In this document: positions 1 through 8,331 of the stretch, one piece after another
Layout: every line of letters starts with the position of its first letter
How positions within the stretch are numbered: position 1 is the stretch's first letter
Source: an uncultured Pseudomonadales bacterium
GTDB lineage: Bacteria > Pseudomonadota > Gammaproteobacteria > Pseudomonadales > Azotimanducaceae
NCBI GenBank assembly: GCA_938036875.1
Contig: CALHVX010000020.1
Coordinates: 62,001-126,000 of the forward strand
DNA: 64,000 nucleotides
Reading direction: 5' to 3'
Translations under genes and position numbers: made by a program
Notes under the pieces: generated by a model
Told to the model about the DNA's origin: nothing
The model's input: only the letters and a program-made list of their open reading frames with translations
Databases searched by the model: none

Positions 1-622
1 AAGTAATGCCCATAGATTCTGCGGCAGCGGGGCCAGCGTCCGTCATTAGGTCGGTTTCGACCGCGCCGGGGCAAATGGCGTTGGACGTAATGCCTTTAGC
101 GCCATATTCAAAAGCAACGGCTTTGGTGAAGCCGTTGATCGCGTGCTTGTTCGTGATGTAGTGAGAAACCATGGCTTTGCTAGCCTGCTTTCCTTCTACT
201 GAAGATATGTTGATGATGCGGCCAAAATTGCGCGTTTGCATGTCTTGCAGCGCTCTACGGGTGCCCCAAAACGTGGCGTTGAGATTCCAATTTAAGGCTT
301 CGTGCCAAGCTTCATCGGTAAGCTCTGCCACGGCAGCAAATCCAGAGGAACCACCGGCATTGTTGACCAAAATGTCGATCTGACCGAAGTGCGCGACGGT
401 ACGGTCAACAAAAGCCTCGACGCTGGCTTGCTCTCTGGCATCACCCGCGAAGAAGATCGCATTGTCGCCAGCCCCCATCTCTTGCAGGGCTGCGTCACCT
501 TTGCTTTGTGTTCGGCCACTTACCGCTATTTTGGCACCCTCGGCCAAAAAAGCTTCAGCGATACCGCGCCCAATACCCCGGCTGGCGCCGGTTATTGCGG
601 CAACTTTGCCTTGCAGTTTCAT
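1..622 (-). CDS. SDR family NAD(P)-dependent oxidoreductase (C-terminus cut by window edge)
   Basis: Short-chain dehydrogenase/reductase, cytoplasmic. The ATG start lies at 620-622 and the frame stays open to base 1, so about 207 residues are present and the C-terminus is missing. The classical SDR signatures are visible: cofactor-binding TGASRGIG at residues 11-18, NNAG at 87-90, catalytic Ser near 141 (INISSVEG), and the YxxxK pair Tyr155/Lys159 (HYITNK). It also has the CPGAVETD segment that follows the active site in this family. The MATE gene lies 81 bp upstream on the same strand. The substrate cannot be named; hydroxyacyl or alcohol dehydrogenases of this type are common in lipid-degrading bacteria. 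Confidence 0.9.
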   Translation of the reverse strand, partial: MKLQGKVAAITGASRGIGRGIAEAFLAEGAKIAVSGRTQSKGDAALQEMGAGDNAIFFAGDAREQASVEAFVDRTVAHFGQIDILVNNAGGSSGFAAVAELTDEAWHEALNWNLNATFWGTRRALQDMQTRNFGRIINISSVEGKQASKAMVSHYITNKHAINGFTKAVAFEYGAKGITSNAICPGAVETDLMTDAGPAAAESMGIT

Positions 623-703
623 GGATGTTGTCCTTCGGTTCTATTGATCTGGTTGGTATGTCTGTGTCTACCGACGTTAACCCGTTCGGTTGGATTGTTC
701 CAG

Positions 704-2068
704 TCAGCGCAGGGCGAGCTTTTTGATCTGCTGGGGCGAACGGCTTACTCGAGCAAAACGCCAGATGATGATCACGGCTGCCACCAGCAATCCCAGCGCC
801 AAGCCCCACCAAAACCCTGTGACCCCCATAGGCGGGATATTTAGCGCAGCATTGCCCAACCCCAGCATTGCCGCTATCGGCAGACCTACAACCCAGTAAG
901 AGAAAAGGGCAATGAACATTGGCGTGCTGGTGTCTTTGTAGCCCCGTAACGCACCGATGCCGGTGGCTTGAACGTTATCAAATAGTTGGTACATGGCGAC
1001 CAGCAAAAGTAGCCCCGCGGCGACGCTGGAGACATTGCTCTCATTGGTATACAAGGCGGCTATTTGATCGTTTGCCAAGAGCACCACCGTGCCGGTAAGC
1101 AATGCAACACCCACGGAGGCTGCGAGTGCAACGCGGCCCGAGCGTGCTGCACCGGCATAGTCACCGGCACCGACGTTAACACCAACTCGAATAGTTGCCG
1201 CTATGCCTAGTGCCAGCGGGACCATAAAGGTAATGCCGCCGACGTTCGCCGCAATTTGGTGAGCGGCGACCGCCTCGTAGCCTAGCCGGCCTATGAGCAA
1301 GGTAATGACCGAGAACATGGCCATCTCCAAAAACATGGCGGTGCCTATAGGTAAGCCCATCTTTAGTAGGCGCTTTAACGTGGGCCAGTGGGGCCAATCA
1401 AAACGGCTAAATACCCCTGAGTGGGCGATGCGCGAGAGGCGAACCACAACGGTCATGGCCAGTAGTTGATAACAAGTGACAATAGCGGTTGCCCAGCCGC
1501 AACCTTCACCACCCATTGCGTTGATGCCTAAGCCGCCATAGATGAACCAATAGTTGAGCGGCAACTTGAGCAGCAATGCTGAGAATGCGATGAGCATAGC
1601 TGGGCGGGTCCAGGACAAACCTTCGCACAGATATCGTAGGCTGATGTAACAAAGAACTGGGACTAGACCAAAGCTTGCCGCCCTAAGGTAGTTGGTGGCG
1701 ATGGGGATGGCCAACGGATCGACGCCGATCGCTTGATATAGAGGTGCGGCGTTTTGTAACAGCAACATGGCGGTACCCCCGCCAACAACGGCAATCCACA
1801 ACGCTTGTCGAACCACCTGGCCTGAATTGTGCGCTTGACCGGCGCCATCGAGCTGGGACACGGATGGGGTCACGGACATAATGACGCCTGACAAGAACAG
1901 CATGGTTGGCCAGTAGAGGTTTCCGCCCAGCGCAACCCCAGCCAGGTCCATGGCGCTGACGCGACCGGCCATCATGGTATCGGCAACGCTCATACCCATC
2001 TGCGATAGTTGGGTCGCAATGATCGGAGCGGCAAGTAAGCTTAGAGTTCTGAGTTCTTTTCGATACAC
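704..2068 (-). CDS. MATE family multidrug efflux transporter (NorM-like)
   Basis: Inner-membrane sodium- or proton-coupled efflux pump for cationic drugs and metabolites. The 454-residue length and about 12 hydrophobic segments fit the MATE family, with two tandem MatE halves. The N-terminal segment with RTLSLLAAPIIATQLSQMG and VADTMMAGR is typical of NorM proteins, and the second half repeats the pattern (MGLPIGTAMFLEMAMF). The start codon appears to be GTG at 2066-2068. It is divergent from the small gene at 2137 across 68 bp, which must hold both promoters. The substrate is unknown. Confidence 0.9.
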   Translation of the reverse strand: MYRKELRTLSLLAAPIIATQLSQMGMSVADTMMAGRVSAMDLAGVALGGNLYWPTMLFLSGVIMSVTPSVSQLDGAGQAHNSGQVVRQALWIAVVGGGTAMLLLQNAAPLYQAIGVDPLAIPIATNYLRAASFGLVPVLCYISLRYLCEGLSWTRPAMLIAFSALLLKLPLNYWFIYGGLGINAMGGEGCGWATAIVTCYQLLAMTVVVRLSRIAHSGVFSRFDWPHWPTLKRLLKMGLPIGTAMFLEMAMFSVITLLIGRLGYEAVAAHQIAANVGGITFMVPLALGIAATIRVGVNVGAGDYAGAARSGRVALAASVGVALLTGTVVLLANDQIAALYTNESNVSSVAAGLLLLVAMYQLFDNVQATGIGALRGYKDTSTPMFIALFSYWVVGLPIAAMLGLGNAALNIPPMGVTGFWWGLALGLLVAAVIIIWRFARVSRSPQQIKKLALR

Positions 2069-2136
2069 CGCAGGCGGAAGCTTGTAAACTGGCTTGCGAG
2101 CATAGGGGCATCTTCGCCCAATAGCGAGACACTGAC

Positions 2137-2454
2137 ATGAGCTTACCCACAGAATTTGACGCGTTGGCTGATGCGCTGCAACGCCTGATGGCGTTACTTG
2201 AAGAAAGCGAGGAGCGTTTCTGGTTGCCTTACCTCAGGCGTGGGTTGCGCGATGTGCAAGAGCGTAAGCTTGCTGGGGCGACTTCGGTTCTGGGTTGCTA
2301 TGGTGGGCAAGACACGCTTTCAGACTTGAGCATCGGTGCGGTCTATCGTGACCAAGACCCGTTGCGTTATCGCAACCTCAACGCTCGATTGGTGGCGTTG
2401 CGTACAGAAGTATTTAAATGTGCAGACCAGATTGCATCGCGTAGATCTTGGTGA
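2137..2454 (+). CDS. small uncharacterized protein, DUF6966-like
   Basis: A 105-residue soluble protein of unknown function. It has no signal peptide or membrane segment. The N-terminal half is amphipathic helical (ALADALQRLMALLEESEERFWLPYLRRGL) and the middle carries LGCYGGQDTLSDLSIG, a pattern I associate with the DUF6966 family of small bacterial proteins; that match is from memory and not tested. It starts at ATG 2137, divergent from the MATE gene. Nothing nearby indicates a role. Confidence 0.6.
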   Translation: MSLPTEFDALADALQRLMALLEESEERFWLPYLRRGLRDVQERKLAGATSVLGCYGGQDTLSDLSIGAVYRDQDPLRYRNLNARLVALRTEVFKCADQIASRRSW

Positions 2455-2808
2455 GAACCCATGGATTGGCGGAGGACCAAGGGTTTGCTACAAGGCTTGG
2501 GATTTGCTCAGGTGCGCAAAAACGCATTAAATTTACACCTTTATTGCTCAAAGTGGCAGACGGATCGCGGTGTCTGTCTTAGGTTTAGGCATACTACTGG
2601 GCACGAGAAATGGATTTTGACTAGTTTGTTCACCATGCAAACGCTACATCTCTCTACATGACAAAGGTAGGCGGTGATTGACGTCCTAGGTATATTGTCC
2701 TTGGCGCAACCAGCGGTAGCCGAGGGCGCTACTTCTGGCTCAACGCGGCCACCTTAATTAACAACAAAATTGACCGAAGCTAGCTAAGCGAAACCACTAA
2801 GCGAAATC
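2455..2808. other. 354-bp intergenic region before the chain length regulator
   Basis: No convincing gene. A 66-codon frame at 2461-2661 has no recognisable motif and an implausible composition, so I do not call it. The region becomes AT-richer toward 2650-2800. It has a TTGACG box at 2678-2683 and TATATT at 2691-2696, but these are too close together to form one sigma-70 promoter. It presumably contains the promoter of the gene at 2809. Confidence 0.3.
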
Positions 2809-4386
2809 ATGGAAAATTATTTAAAACAAATTATTGCTATTGCCAGAGGCTGTTGGCGTTTTCGTAACCAAGCGTTGTTGGCTGCTTGGGCTGCTTCGGC
2901 ATTGGGTTACTTGGTGGTTCTGGGGTTGCCAGATATCTACGAAGCGAAAGCGCAATTTTACGTAGATAACAGCTCGCGCTTAAGTGAGGTGGTTGCCAAG
3001 CTTGGTATGGAGCCGCAAACGAATTCGCGAGTGTTTTTGGTTCGACAAGCCATGTTGGCGACACCCCAGTTGACCAAAGTAGCGCGTGAAGCCGATATCG
3101 ACATTCGCGCCAAGAACGAAGCGGAGTTGGCAAAGTTAATCGAAGATCTAGGTAAAGGCATTAGCATCAATAGCGGTAGCCGCCGTACCCAAGGCGAAAA
3201 CCTTTACACCATTACTTTCCGTGATCACGACAGAGATACCTCTATTGCTGTGGTGAACTCGGTTCTGAACACTTTTATTGAAGACGTGGTTCGCGCGAAG
3301 AGCGACGACGGCTCGCGTGCCGAAGGCTTTTTGCAGGAACAGCGTGATTATTATCGCCAGTTGCTGCGTGATGTGGAGCTCTCTATCGAGCAGTTTAAGC
3401 GTGAACACCCTGAGTTCTCCGCTGACAATCGCAACGATTATTTCACCCGGTTGCAAGTGTCTAATGAAGCGTTAGAGGCGATGAAACGGGACTACAGCGT
3501 AGAAGAACGGAAGTATGGCGAGCTCCGACGCCAGCTAAACTCCTCTAACCCGTATATCGTGCCCGATGGCTCGGATGCCGCCATTGCCTTTATCCCTGGG
3601 CAAGAAACGGCACAGCGTATTTCGGTGCTCACGCGTCAGCGTTCCGAGATGTTGCTCCGGGTTACACCGCGCCACCCAGATGTGCGCGCGTTAGATGAGC
3701 AGCTTAAGCTCCTGCGTCGCGAGTTTGACCGCGAACTCAGCGGCCAACCGGCTAACGGCGAGGCAGCAACCAACGCAAATAACCCGGTTTACCAGCAGAT
3801 TCAGTTAGCCATGAGTGAATCTAACGTTCGCTTAGCAACGCTTGGTTCGCAGCTAGAATCGAAGCAGCGCGAGGTGGATTCGCTTAGTGCTTTGATCGAT
3901 ACAGCCCCACGCCTGGAGCGAGAGTTTACCGCTTTGAAGCGCGACTACACTAAGTATCAAACGCTCTACGACCAGGTTCTGGTAGAAGCGGAGCGAGAGC
4001 GCATCGGGCGAGTTGGTGAAAATAGCGAAGTGGTTACGCTAAATATTGTTGAACCCCCGATAGCAACACCAGAGCCGGTATCACCACCTCGTTCGTTGTT
4101 GCTGTTTGCTGTGTTCCTTATGGCGCTCGGCTTAGGTGCGGCAATTGCATGGCTGTTGTCGCAGCTTCAGCCTGTCTTCCAGGACGGCCAAGAGCTGGCG
4201 AAGGTCTTTGATTTGCCAGTGTTAGGGACAGTGATGGCGCAAAACCATATCTCTCAACTTACGCAGGCGAGGACCAGTTTCTGGATTGTTTTGGCGGGCC
4301 TGATCCCGGCATTTCTGTTGATCCTGCTGTTCCAAGATCAGGGTAAGAACGTTTTGCATGGCCTGATTGAGCAGTTTGTCGCTTAG
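2809..4386 (+). CDS. Wzz/GumC-type polysaccharide chain length determinant (XrtA/PEP-CTERM locus type)
   Basis: Inner-membrane polysaccharide co-polymerase that sets chain length of an exported polysaccharide. It has an N-terminal membrane segment at about residues 22-42, a long periplasmic coiled-coil region (about 170-400), the Pro-rich EPVSPPRS motif at about 421-430 just before a second membrane helix (429-450), and an extra hydrophobic helix at about 491-508. The beginning (LPDIYEAKAQFYVDNSS) and the 525-residue size resemble the TIGR03007 subfamily found beside exosortase genes. No tyrosine kinase domain, glycosyltransferase, polymerase or exosortase is in this window, so it is an orphan here. 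Its stop is 12 bp from the convergent NmrA-like gene. Confidence 0.8.
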   Translation: MENYLKQIIAIARGCWRFRNQALLAAWAASALGYLVVLGLPDIYEAKAQFYVDNSSRLSEVVAKLGMEPQTNSRVFLVRQAMLATPQLTKVAREADIDIRAKNEAELAKLIEDLGKGISINSGSRRTQGENLYTITFRDHDRDTSIAVVNSVLNTFIEDVVRAKSDDGSRAEGFLQEQRDYYRQLLRDVELSIEQFKREHPEFSADNRNDYFTRLQVSNEALEAMKRDYSVEERKYGELRRQLNSSNPYIVPDGSDAAIAFIPGQETAQRISVLTRQRSEMLLRVTPRHPDVRALDEQLKLLRREFDRELSGQPANGEAATNANNPVYQQIQLAMSESNVRLATLGSQLESKQREVDSLSALIDTAPRLEREFTALKRDYTKYQTLYDQVLVEAERERIGRVGENSEVVTLNIVEPPIATPEPVSPPRSLLLFAVFLMALGLGAAIAWLLSQLQPVFQDGQELAKVFDLPVLGTVMAQNHISQLTQARTSFWIVLAGLIPAFLLILLFQDQGKNVLHGLIEQFVA

Positions 4387-4398
4387 CATTGCGCTTGC

Positions 4399-5310
4399 TT
4401 AAGAAGGGAAAGGATTGTGGTCGCTGTTTGGTGCTTTGATGCCTGCAGCGACTTGATTCGCTAAGAACTCGCTGAGAGTGATCGGTGGCGATTGGGTCAC
4501 CTCCATCACGGCATCGGTAGTTTGGTTCGCCCAACCGGCGGCAAAAGCTCTAGAAAATTCCACCACAAGCTCTCGATGCCAATCGGATTCATCCTTTTGC
4601 TTTAAAGACTGGCTCAGCTGCTCCAACGTTTGCGGCTGATACACAACCTCACGCTGTAACGCTTCGCTCAGCTTCACCGCCACGTCATCGTAACTTAGTG
4701 CTTCGCTGCTTGTTAAGGTTAGCGCTTGGTTGGTCTTCTGGGCCTGACCGGCCAGTAGGCAGGCGGCGGTGGCAGCAATGTCTGCGACGTGCACCATGGC
4801 GATTCGTTCGTTTCCAACCGCGCCAATAAGCTTGCCGTCCGCCTTAATCTGCGGAAGTGCGAAACCCAGATTTTGCATGAAGTAGAGCGGGCGTAAAAAG
4901 GTGAAGGGCAGATGGCTGTTGATAATAGCCTGCTCGGTTTGTGCGTGCCAATGGCCGCTGGCAACTGGTGAGTTAAGTGCTGTTCCCAGGCCAGAGATCT
5001 TAACTACCAAGGTATCCCGATTTGAATCTGCCGCGGTGCTCACGGCAGTCAAGAGGTTGCTTTGGAGTTCGTGTTGGTTAGGTGCCACGGGGCTGACGAT
5101 CAGGACGGCGGTTAAACCGTTGCAGGCGGTTGCCAAGCTTGCGGGGTCTGCTAGGTCGCCTTTGACTACTTCAACGCGCTGGGCGAGGTACGGATCTAGC
5201 TTGGCGGGATTGCGCACCAACAATCGAACCGGTGTAGCGCTCATATCAAGCAATTTTTGTGCAACCAACCCGCCGATACGGCCTGTTGCGCCGGTTAGCA
5301 ATATGGTCAC
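4399..5310 (-). CDS. NmrA-like atypical SDR (NAD(P)-binding)
   Basis: NAD(P)-binding reductase or redox-sensor-like protein of the NmrA/atypical SDR type. I choose the GTG at 5308-5310 as start (303 residues, beginning MTILLTGATGRIGG): the Rossmann glycine motif GATGRIG then lies at residues 7-13 as usual, and the start shares a G with the TAG stop of the acyl-CoA dehydrogenase upstream (TAGTG), a translational coupling arrangement. The open frame continues to 5421 but that part overlaps the dehydrogenase. It has the segment HWHAQTEQAIINSHLPFTFLRP typical of NmrA proteins that lack the SDR Tyr-Lys pair. Substrate unknown. Confidence 0.85.
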   Translation of the reverse strand: MTILLTGATGRIGGLVAQKLLDMSATPVRLLVRNPAKLDPYLAQRVEVVKGDLADPASLATACNGLTAVLIVSPVAPNQHELQSNLLTAVSTAADSNRDTLVVKISGLGTALNSPVASGHWHAQTEQAIINSHLPFTFLRPLYFMQNLGFALPQIKADGKLIGAVGNERIAMVHVADIAATAACLLAGQAQKTNQALTLTSSEALSYDDVAVKLSEALQREVVYQPQTLEQLSQSLKQKDESDWHRELVVEFSRAFAAGWANQTTDAVMEVTQSPPITLSEFLANQVAAGIKAPNSDHNPFPS

Positions 5311-6473
5311 TAGTCGGGTAACCCCAAAACGCGCTTCGCAATGATGTTGAGTTGTACCTCTTTGGTGCCACCGGCAATCGTTAGGGACTTTTGGTACAGC
5401 CAGGTTTTGGTTTGTTTGCATTCCTCGCTCAGCGCAGAAGTACCCATTGCTGACAACAGGAGCTCATCACCCGCTTGCTTGTGCAAAGCACCGCTCAGTT
5501 TCACGGCAGAAGAGGTGAAGCCGGGTGCTCGTGATTGCAGCTCTTCAATGGCGCGTTGTTGGGTCAGACGTTGAGCCGCATCGTTTAGCTGGTAGCTGAT
5601 CAGTTGGTTGCGTAGGGCGGGGTGGTTGGTGAGACCCGATGGCACTTGCTGGGTGACGCGAGTGGGCATGTTGCTATCGGCCACCATGCCGCCTTGTGAT
5701 CCAGAGATATTAATGCCGGCATGGGTAGAGCGTTCAAATTGCAGCAAGCGCTTGCCCACGGTCCAGCCGTTGTCGACGCCGCCTATGACGTCATCAACCG
5801 GGACGACGGCATCTTCAAAAAGGGTTTCGTTAAACGGTGAAGCGCCGGAGAGCAAGCGAATGGGACGAACCTGTACGCCGGGCTGAGCCATGTCTACCAG
5901 CACCAGGCTTATACCTTGGTGCTTAGGCTTGTCGGGTGAGGTTCGCACCAGCACAAAGATGTAGTCACAATCCATCGCGTCCGAGGTCCAGGTTTTGCGA
6001 CCATTAATGACATACTGGTCACCACGGCGTTCTGCCTTGGCACTCAGGCTGGCTAAATCTGAGCCAGCACCAGGTTCTGAGTAGCCCATAGCCCAGGCGC
6101 CTTCGCCTCGGGCAATGCCGGGAAGCCAACGTTGCTTTTGCTCCTCGCTGCCCAGCTCCAGAATGGTTGGACCAATGTAGTTAACACCGCGCCCTGTGAG
6201 TGGGGTTCGTGCGCCGATGTTGGTTAGCTCCTCAATGAGAATTCGATACTGATCTCGGTCCAGCTCGGCGCCGCCGTAGGCTTTGGGCCAAGTGGGCACG
6301 GTCCAACCTTTTGTTGCCATACGCTCCAACCACAAAGCCACATCGGGTTCTAGGCTAACCTTACTGCTACCAAAGGGGATTTGCCCCTCGCCACGAGCGC
6401 CTGCTGGGCAGTTGGTTTCAAGCCATGCGCGGGTTTGCTTGCGAAAATCCGTGAGCTGTTGAGTTGTTGTCAT
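5310..6473 (-). CDS. acyl-CoA dehydrogenase (FAD)
   Basis: Flavoprotein that introduces an alpha,beta double bond into an acyl-CoA, passing electrons to ETF. About 387 residues from the ATG at 6471-6473 (MTTTQQLTDF); the frame extends 12 codons upstream without a better start. Family signatures present: MGYSEPGAGSDLASL (FAD/substrate-binding segment), WTSDAMDCDYIFVLVRT, and the C-terminal IAGGTKEVQLNIIAKRVLGLP. It is the first gene of a two-gene unit with the NmrA-like reductase, the stop and start overlapping as TAGTG. The sequence resembles the branched FadE-type dehydrogenases used for long or ring-derived acyl-CoAs, but the substrate is not determinable. Confidence 0.92.
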   Translation of the reverse strand: MTTTQQLTDFRKQTRAWLETNCPAGARGEGQIPFGSSKVSLEPDVALWLERMATKGWTVPTWPKAYGGAELDRDQYRILIEELTNIGARTPLTGRGVNYIGPTILELGSEEQKQRWLPGIARGEGAWAMGYSEPGAGSDLASLSAKAERRGDQYVINGRKTWTSDAMDCDYIFVLVRTSPDKPKHQGISLVLVDMAQPGVQVRPIRLLSGASPFNETLFEDAVVPVDDVIGGVDNGWTVGKRLLQFERSTHAGINISGSQGGMVADSNMPTRVTQQVPSGLTNHPALRNQLISYQLNDAAQRLTQQRAIEELQSRAPGFTSSAVKLSGALHKQAGDELLLSAMGTSALSEECKQTKTWLYQKSLTIAGGTKEVQLNIIAKRVLGLPD

Positions 6474-6557
6474 GCTTGTCTCTGGATTGGGGTTGCGCTC
6501 AGTGTACAAAAAACCCGCTCTTTAGTGTTAACAAGAGGTTCGTGCAGCAGCTTGTGC

Positions 6558-8177
6558 CTAAGGTTGCAACAATCGATCAAACAGATCGAGCTTGGTGCGC
6601 CTTACGCCGTTTTCGACACGGGTTGGGGTGGCTAGGACCATGGTTTTGTGTTGCGCATCGTACGCCGGCCACTGGGGCAACCCCTGACCGTTTGGACTGC
6701 CGGTTTTGGCGAAGTTGGTCCAATAGTCGGCCATTAAGTTTGCCAAGCGATGATCAGAGGCATTCCAATGCAGGCCGACCAATTCTGTGTTGTCAAAAAC
6801 GTAAGCTAAATCTCCGCTGTGATAGGCGCCGGCACTGCGTGGCCCTTGGGGCAAATTGAGTGCCGGTTGATCCGGTGTATAAAGAGCAAAGGCTGGCGTC
6901 GGTTGCTCCATAAAGTAAAGGTAGCTGGGTGCACCCTTTGACTGGTTCAACGCGGCCCAACGACGCATGGACCAGGCCATAAAGACATCGGTGGCAATCT
7001 CCCGCTGCGCAAGACCCGGAGAGACCGCCTGCTCTTTGGCATATAGCCATTGCAACTCAGTAGCGGCGGGTCCGTACTGCGCAGCCAGACGCTTGGTTAA
7101 CTCACTGATGGTGAGTGACTCTTCTAGCGGTATCAGCTCATGCCCTTCATTTGCTAGTGATCCAACCAGCAGCGGCATCGCATGTTGCTGACCCGCAGCA
7201 AAAACTCGGCTTGGATGCTGGGTTAGCAGTTTGCCGTCTACTCTAACTTTGGGCCCCGCATTCCAGCCGCTTGCGCCGGCTGCTGCGGCAACCTCGGCTG
7301 CGGACAATCCGCGCAATGCGGTGGTGATGCTTTGCTCGTTACCACTCAGATTTAGGTGCTCGCTGACCTGTAGCGCTTGCTTAGCACCGCTTGGGTCAGA
7401 CCCTGTATCGGGTATCAAGCAACTCGCCGATTGACCGATGGCTTTGTGGAAGAGTCCTTTGGTGCTTGGGGCTGCCATCAACGCGCAGACGCTGGCACTA
7501 CCAGCCGATTGTCCGAAGATGGTGACGTTGTCCGGATCGCCGCCAAAGGCGGCGATGTTCTGTTGCACCCAAGCCAAAGCGGCAACTTTGTCGAGCAAGC
7601 CATAGTTGCCAGCGCCTTGGGATGCATCAGCTTTTGCTATTGCTGGGTGCGCCAGAAAGCCAAAGATGCCCAAACGGTAGTTCACGGTAACCACCACTAC
7701 ATCGCGCTTCGCTAAGGCGGTACCGTCAAAAATTTTGCTGTGCGCATAGCCGCCGGTGTGTGAGCCGCCATGAAACCAAACCATCACAGGCCGTTTGGTG
7801 GTTGCTTTGCTTGTGGATTGAGGCGTCCAAAGATTGAGGTAAAGACAGTCCTCACTGCGCTCAAAGGTGCCGCGACCCCAGACAAAGCTATCCTCGCCAA
7901 AATCTTGGTAACAGGCTGGACCAAAGCTTGTCGCTGAGCGAGTACCGGACCAGGCCGCCAAAGGCTGTGGGGCGCGCCAGCGGTTGTCTCCTGTGGCTGG
8001 CGCGGCATATCGAATGCCCGCGTAGCGGTAGATGCCTGCGTTTTCGTCCGCCCAGGCGCCGGTGAGTTGCCCTTGCTCTGTGGTGACGCCAAGCGGCATT
8101 GTCGAACAGCCGGCCACCAGAACCAAGCTGATGCAACCAGCAATGACGTAAGTGAAGGGCTTGAGGTGTTTTGGCAT
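6558..8177 (-). CDS. type B carboxylesterase/lipase family lipoprotein
   Basis: Serine hydrolase of the type B carboxylesterase family, probably an outer-membrane or periplasmic lipoprotein. The signal peptide ends in a lipobox (LVAGC, Cys24). The oxyanion-hole HGGS lies at 136-139, SEDCLYLNLW at 108-117, and the nucleophile Ser224 sits in FGQSAGSAS. The late GAYHSGDLAYVF contains the likely catalytic His. Length 539 is normal for the family. It would cleave carboxylic esters outside the cytoplasm. It stands alone: an 84-bp gap separates it from the acyl-CoA dehydrogenase downstream, and it is divergent from the acetolactate synthase-like gene. Confidence 0.92.
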   Translation of the reverse strand: MPKHLKPFTYVIAGCISLVLVAGCSTMPLGVTTEQGQLTGAWADENAGIYRYAGIRYAAPATGDNRWRAPQPLAAWSGTRSATSFGPACYQDFGEDSFVWGRGTFERSEDCLYLNLWTPQSTSKATTKRPVMVWFHGGSHTGGYAHSKIFDGTALAKRDVVVVTVNYRLGIFGFLAHPAIAKADASQGAGNYGLLDKVAALAWVQQNIAAFGGDPDNVTIFGQSAGSASVCALMAAPSTKGLFHKAIGQSASCLIPDTGSDPSGAKQALQVSEHLNLSGNEQSITTALRGLSAAEVAAAAGASGWNAGPKVRVDGKLLTQHPSRVFAAGQQHAMPLLVGSLANEGHELIPLEESLTISELTKRLAAQYGPAATELQWLYAKEQAVSPGLAQREIATDVFMAWSMRRWAALNQSKGAPSYLYFMEQPTPAFALYTPDQPALNLPQGPRSAGAYHSGDLAYVFDNTELVGLHWNASDHRLANLMADYWTNFAKTGSPNGQGLPQWPAYDAQHKTMVLATPTRVENGVRRTKLDLFDRLLQP

Positions 8178-8331
8178 TTGAGTTTCTCTCGTTCCCGTTT
8201 TGCTGCGAGCCAGTGTAGCCTGAAGCGTACACCCAGCCGTATCTTGATCTTAGCCAAGAGGTGTCTAAGCTAAGAAGGGCCAATGTCAAAATGACACCGG
8301 CAACTAAACTACCCACCGGAGCAACCCAGCA

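Noticed and set aside
1683-2150. 155-codon frame antisense to the MATE gene
   Set aside because: Lies almost wholly over the MATE gene in another frame, with Arg/Cys-rich composition and no motif; a shadow frame.
2461-2661. 66-codon frame in the gap before the chain length gene
   Set aside because: No motif, no convincing ribosome binding site, odd composition; kept only as intergenic description.
2678-2696. TTGACG and TATATT as a promoter for the chain length gene
   Set aside because: Spacing is only 7 bases, not 16-18.
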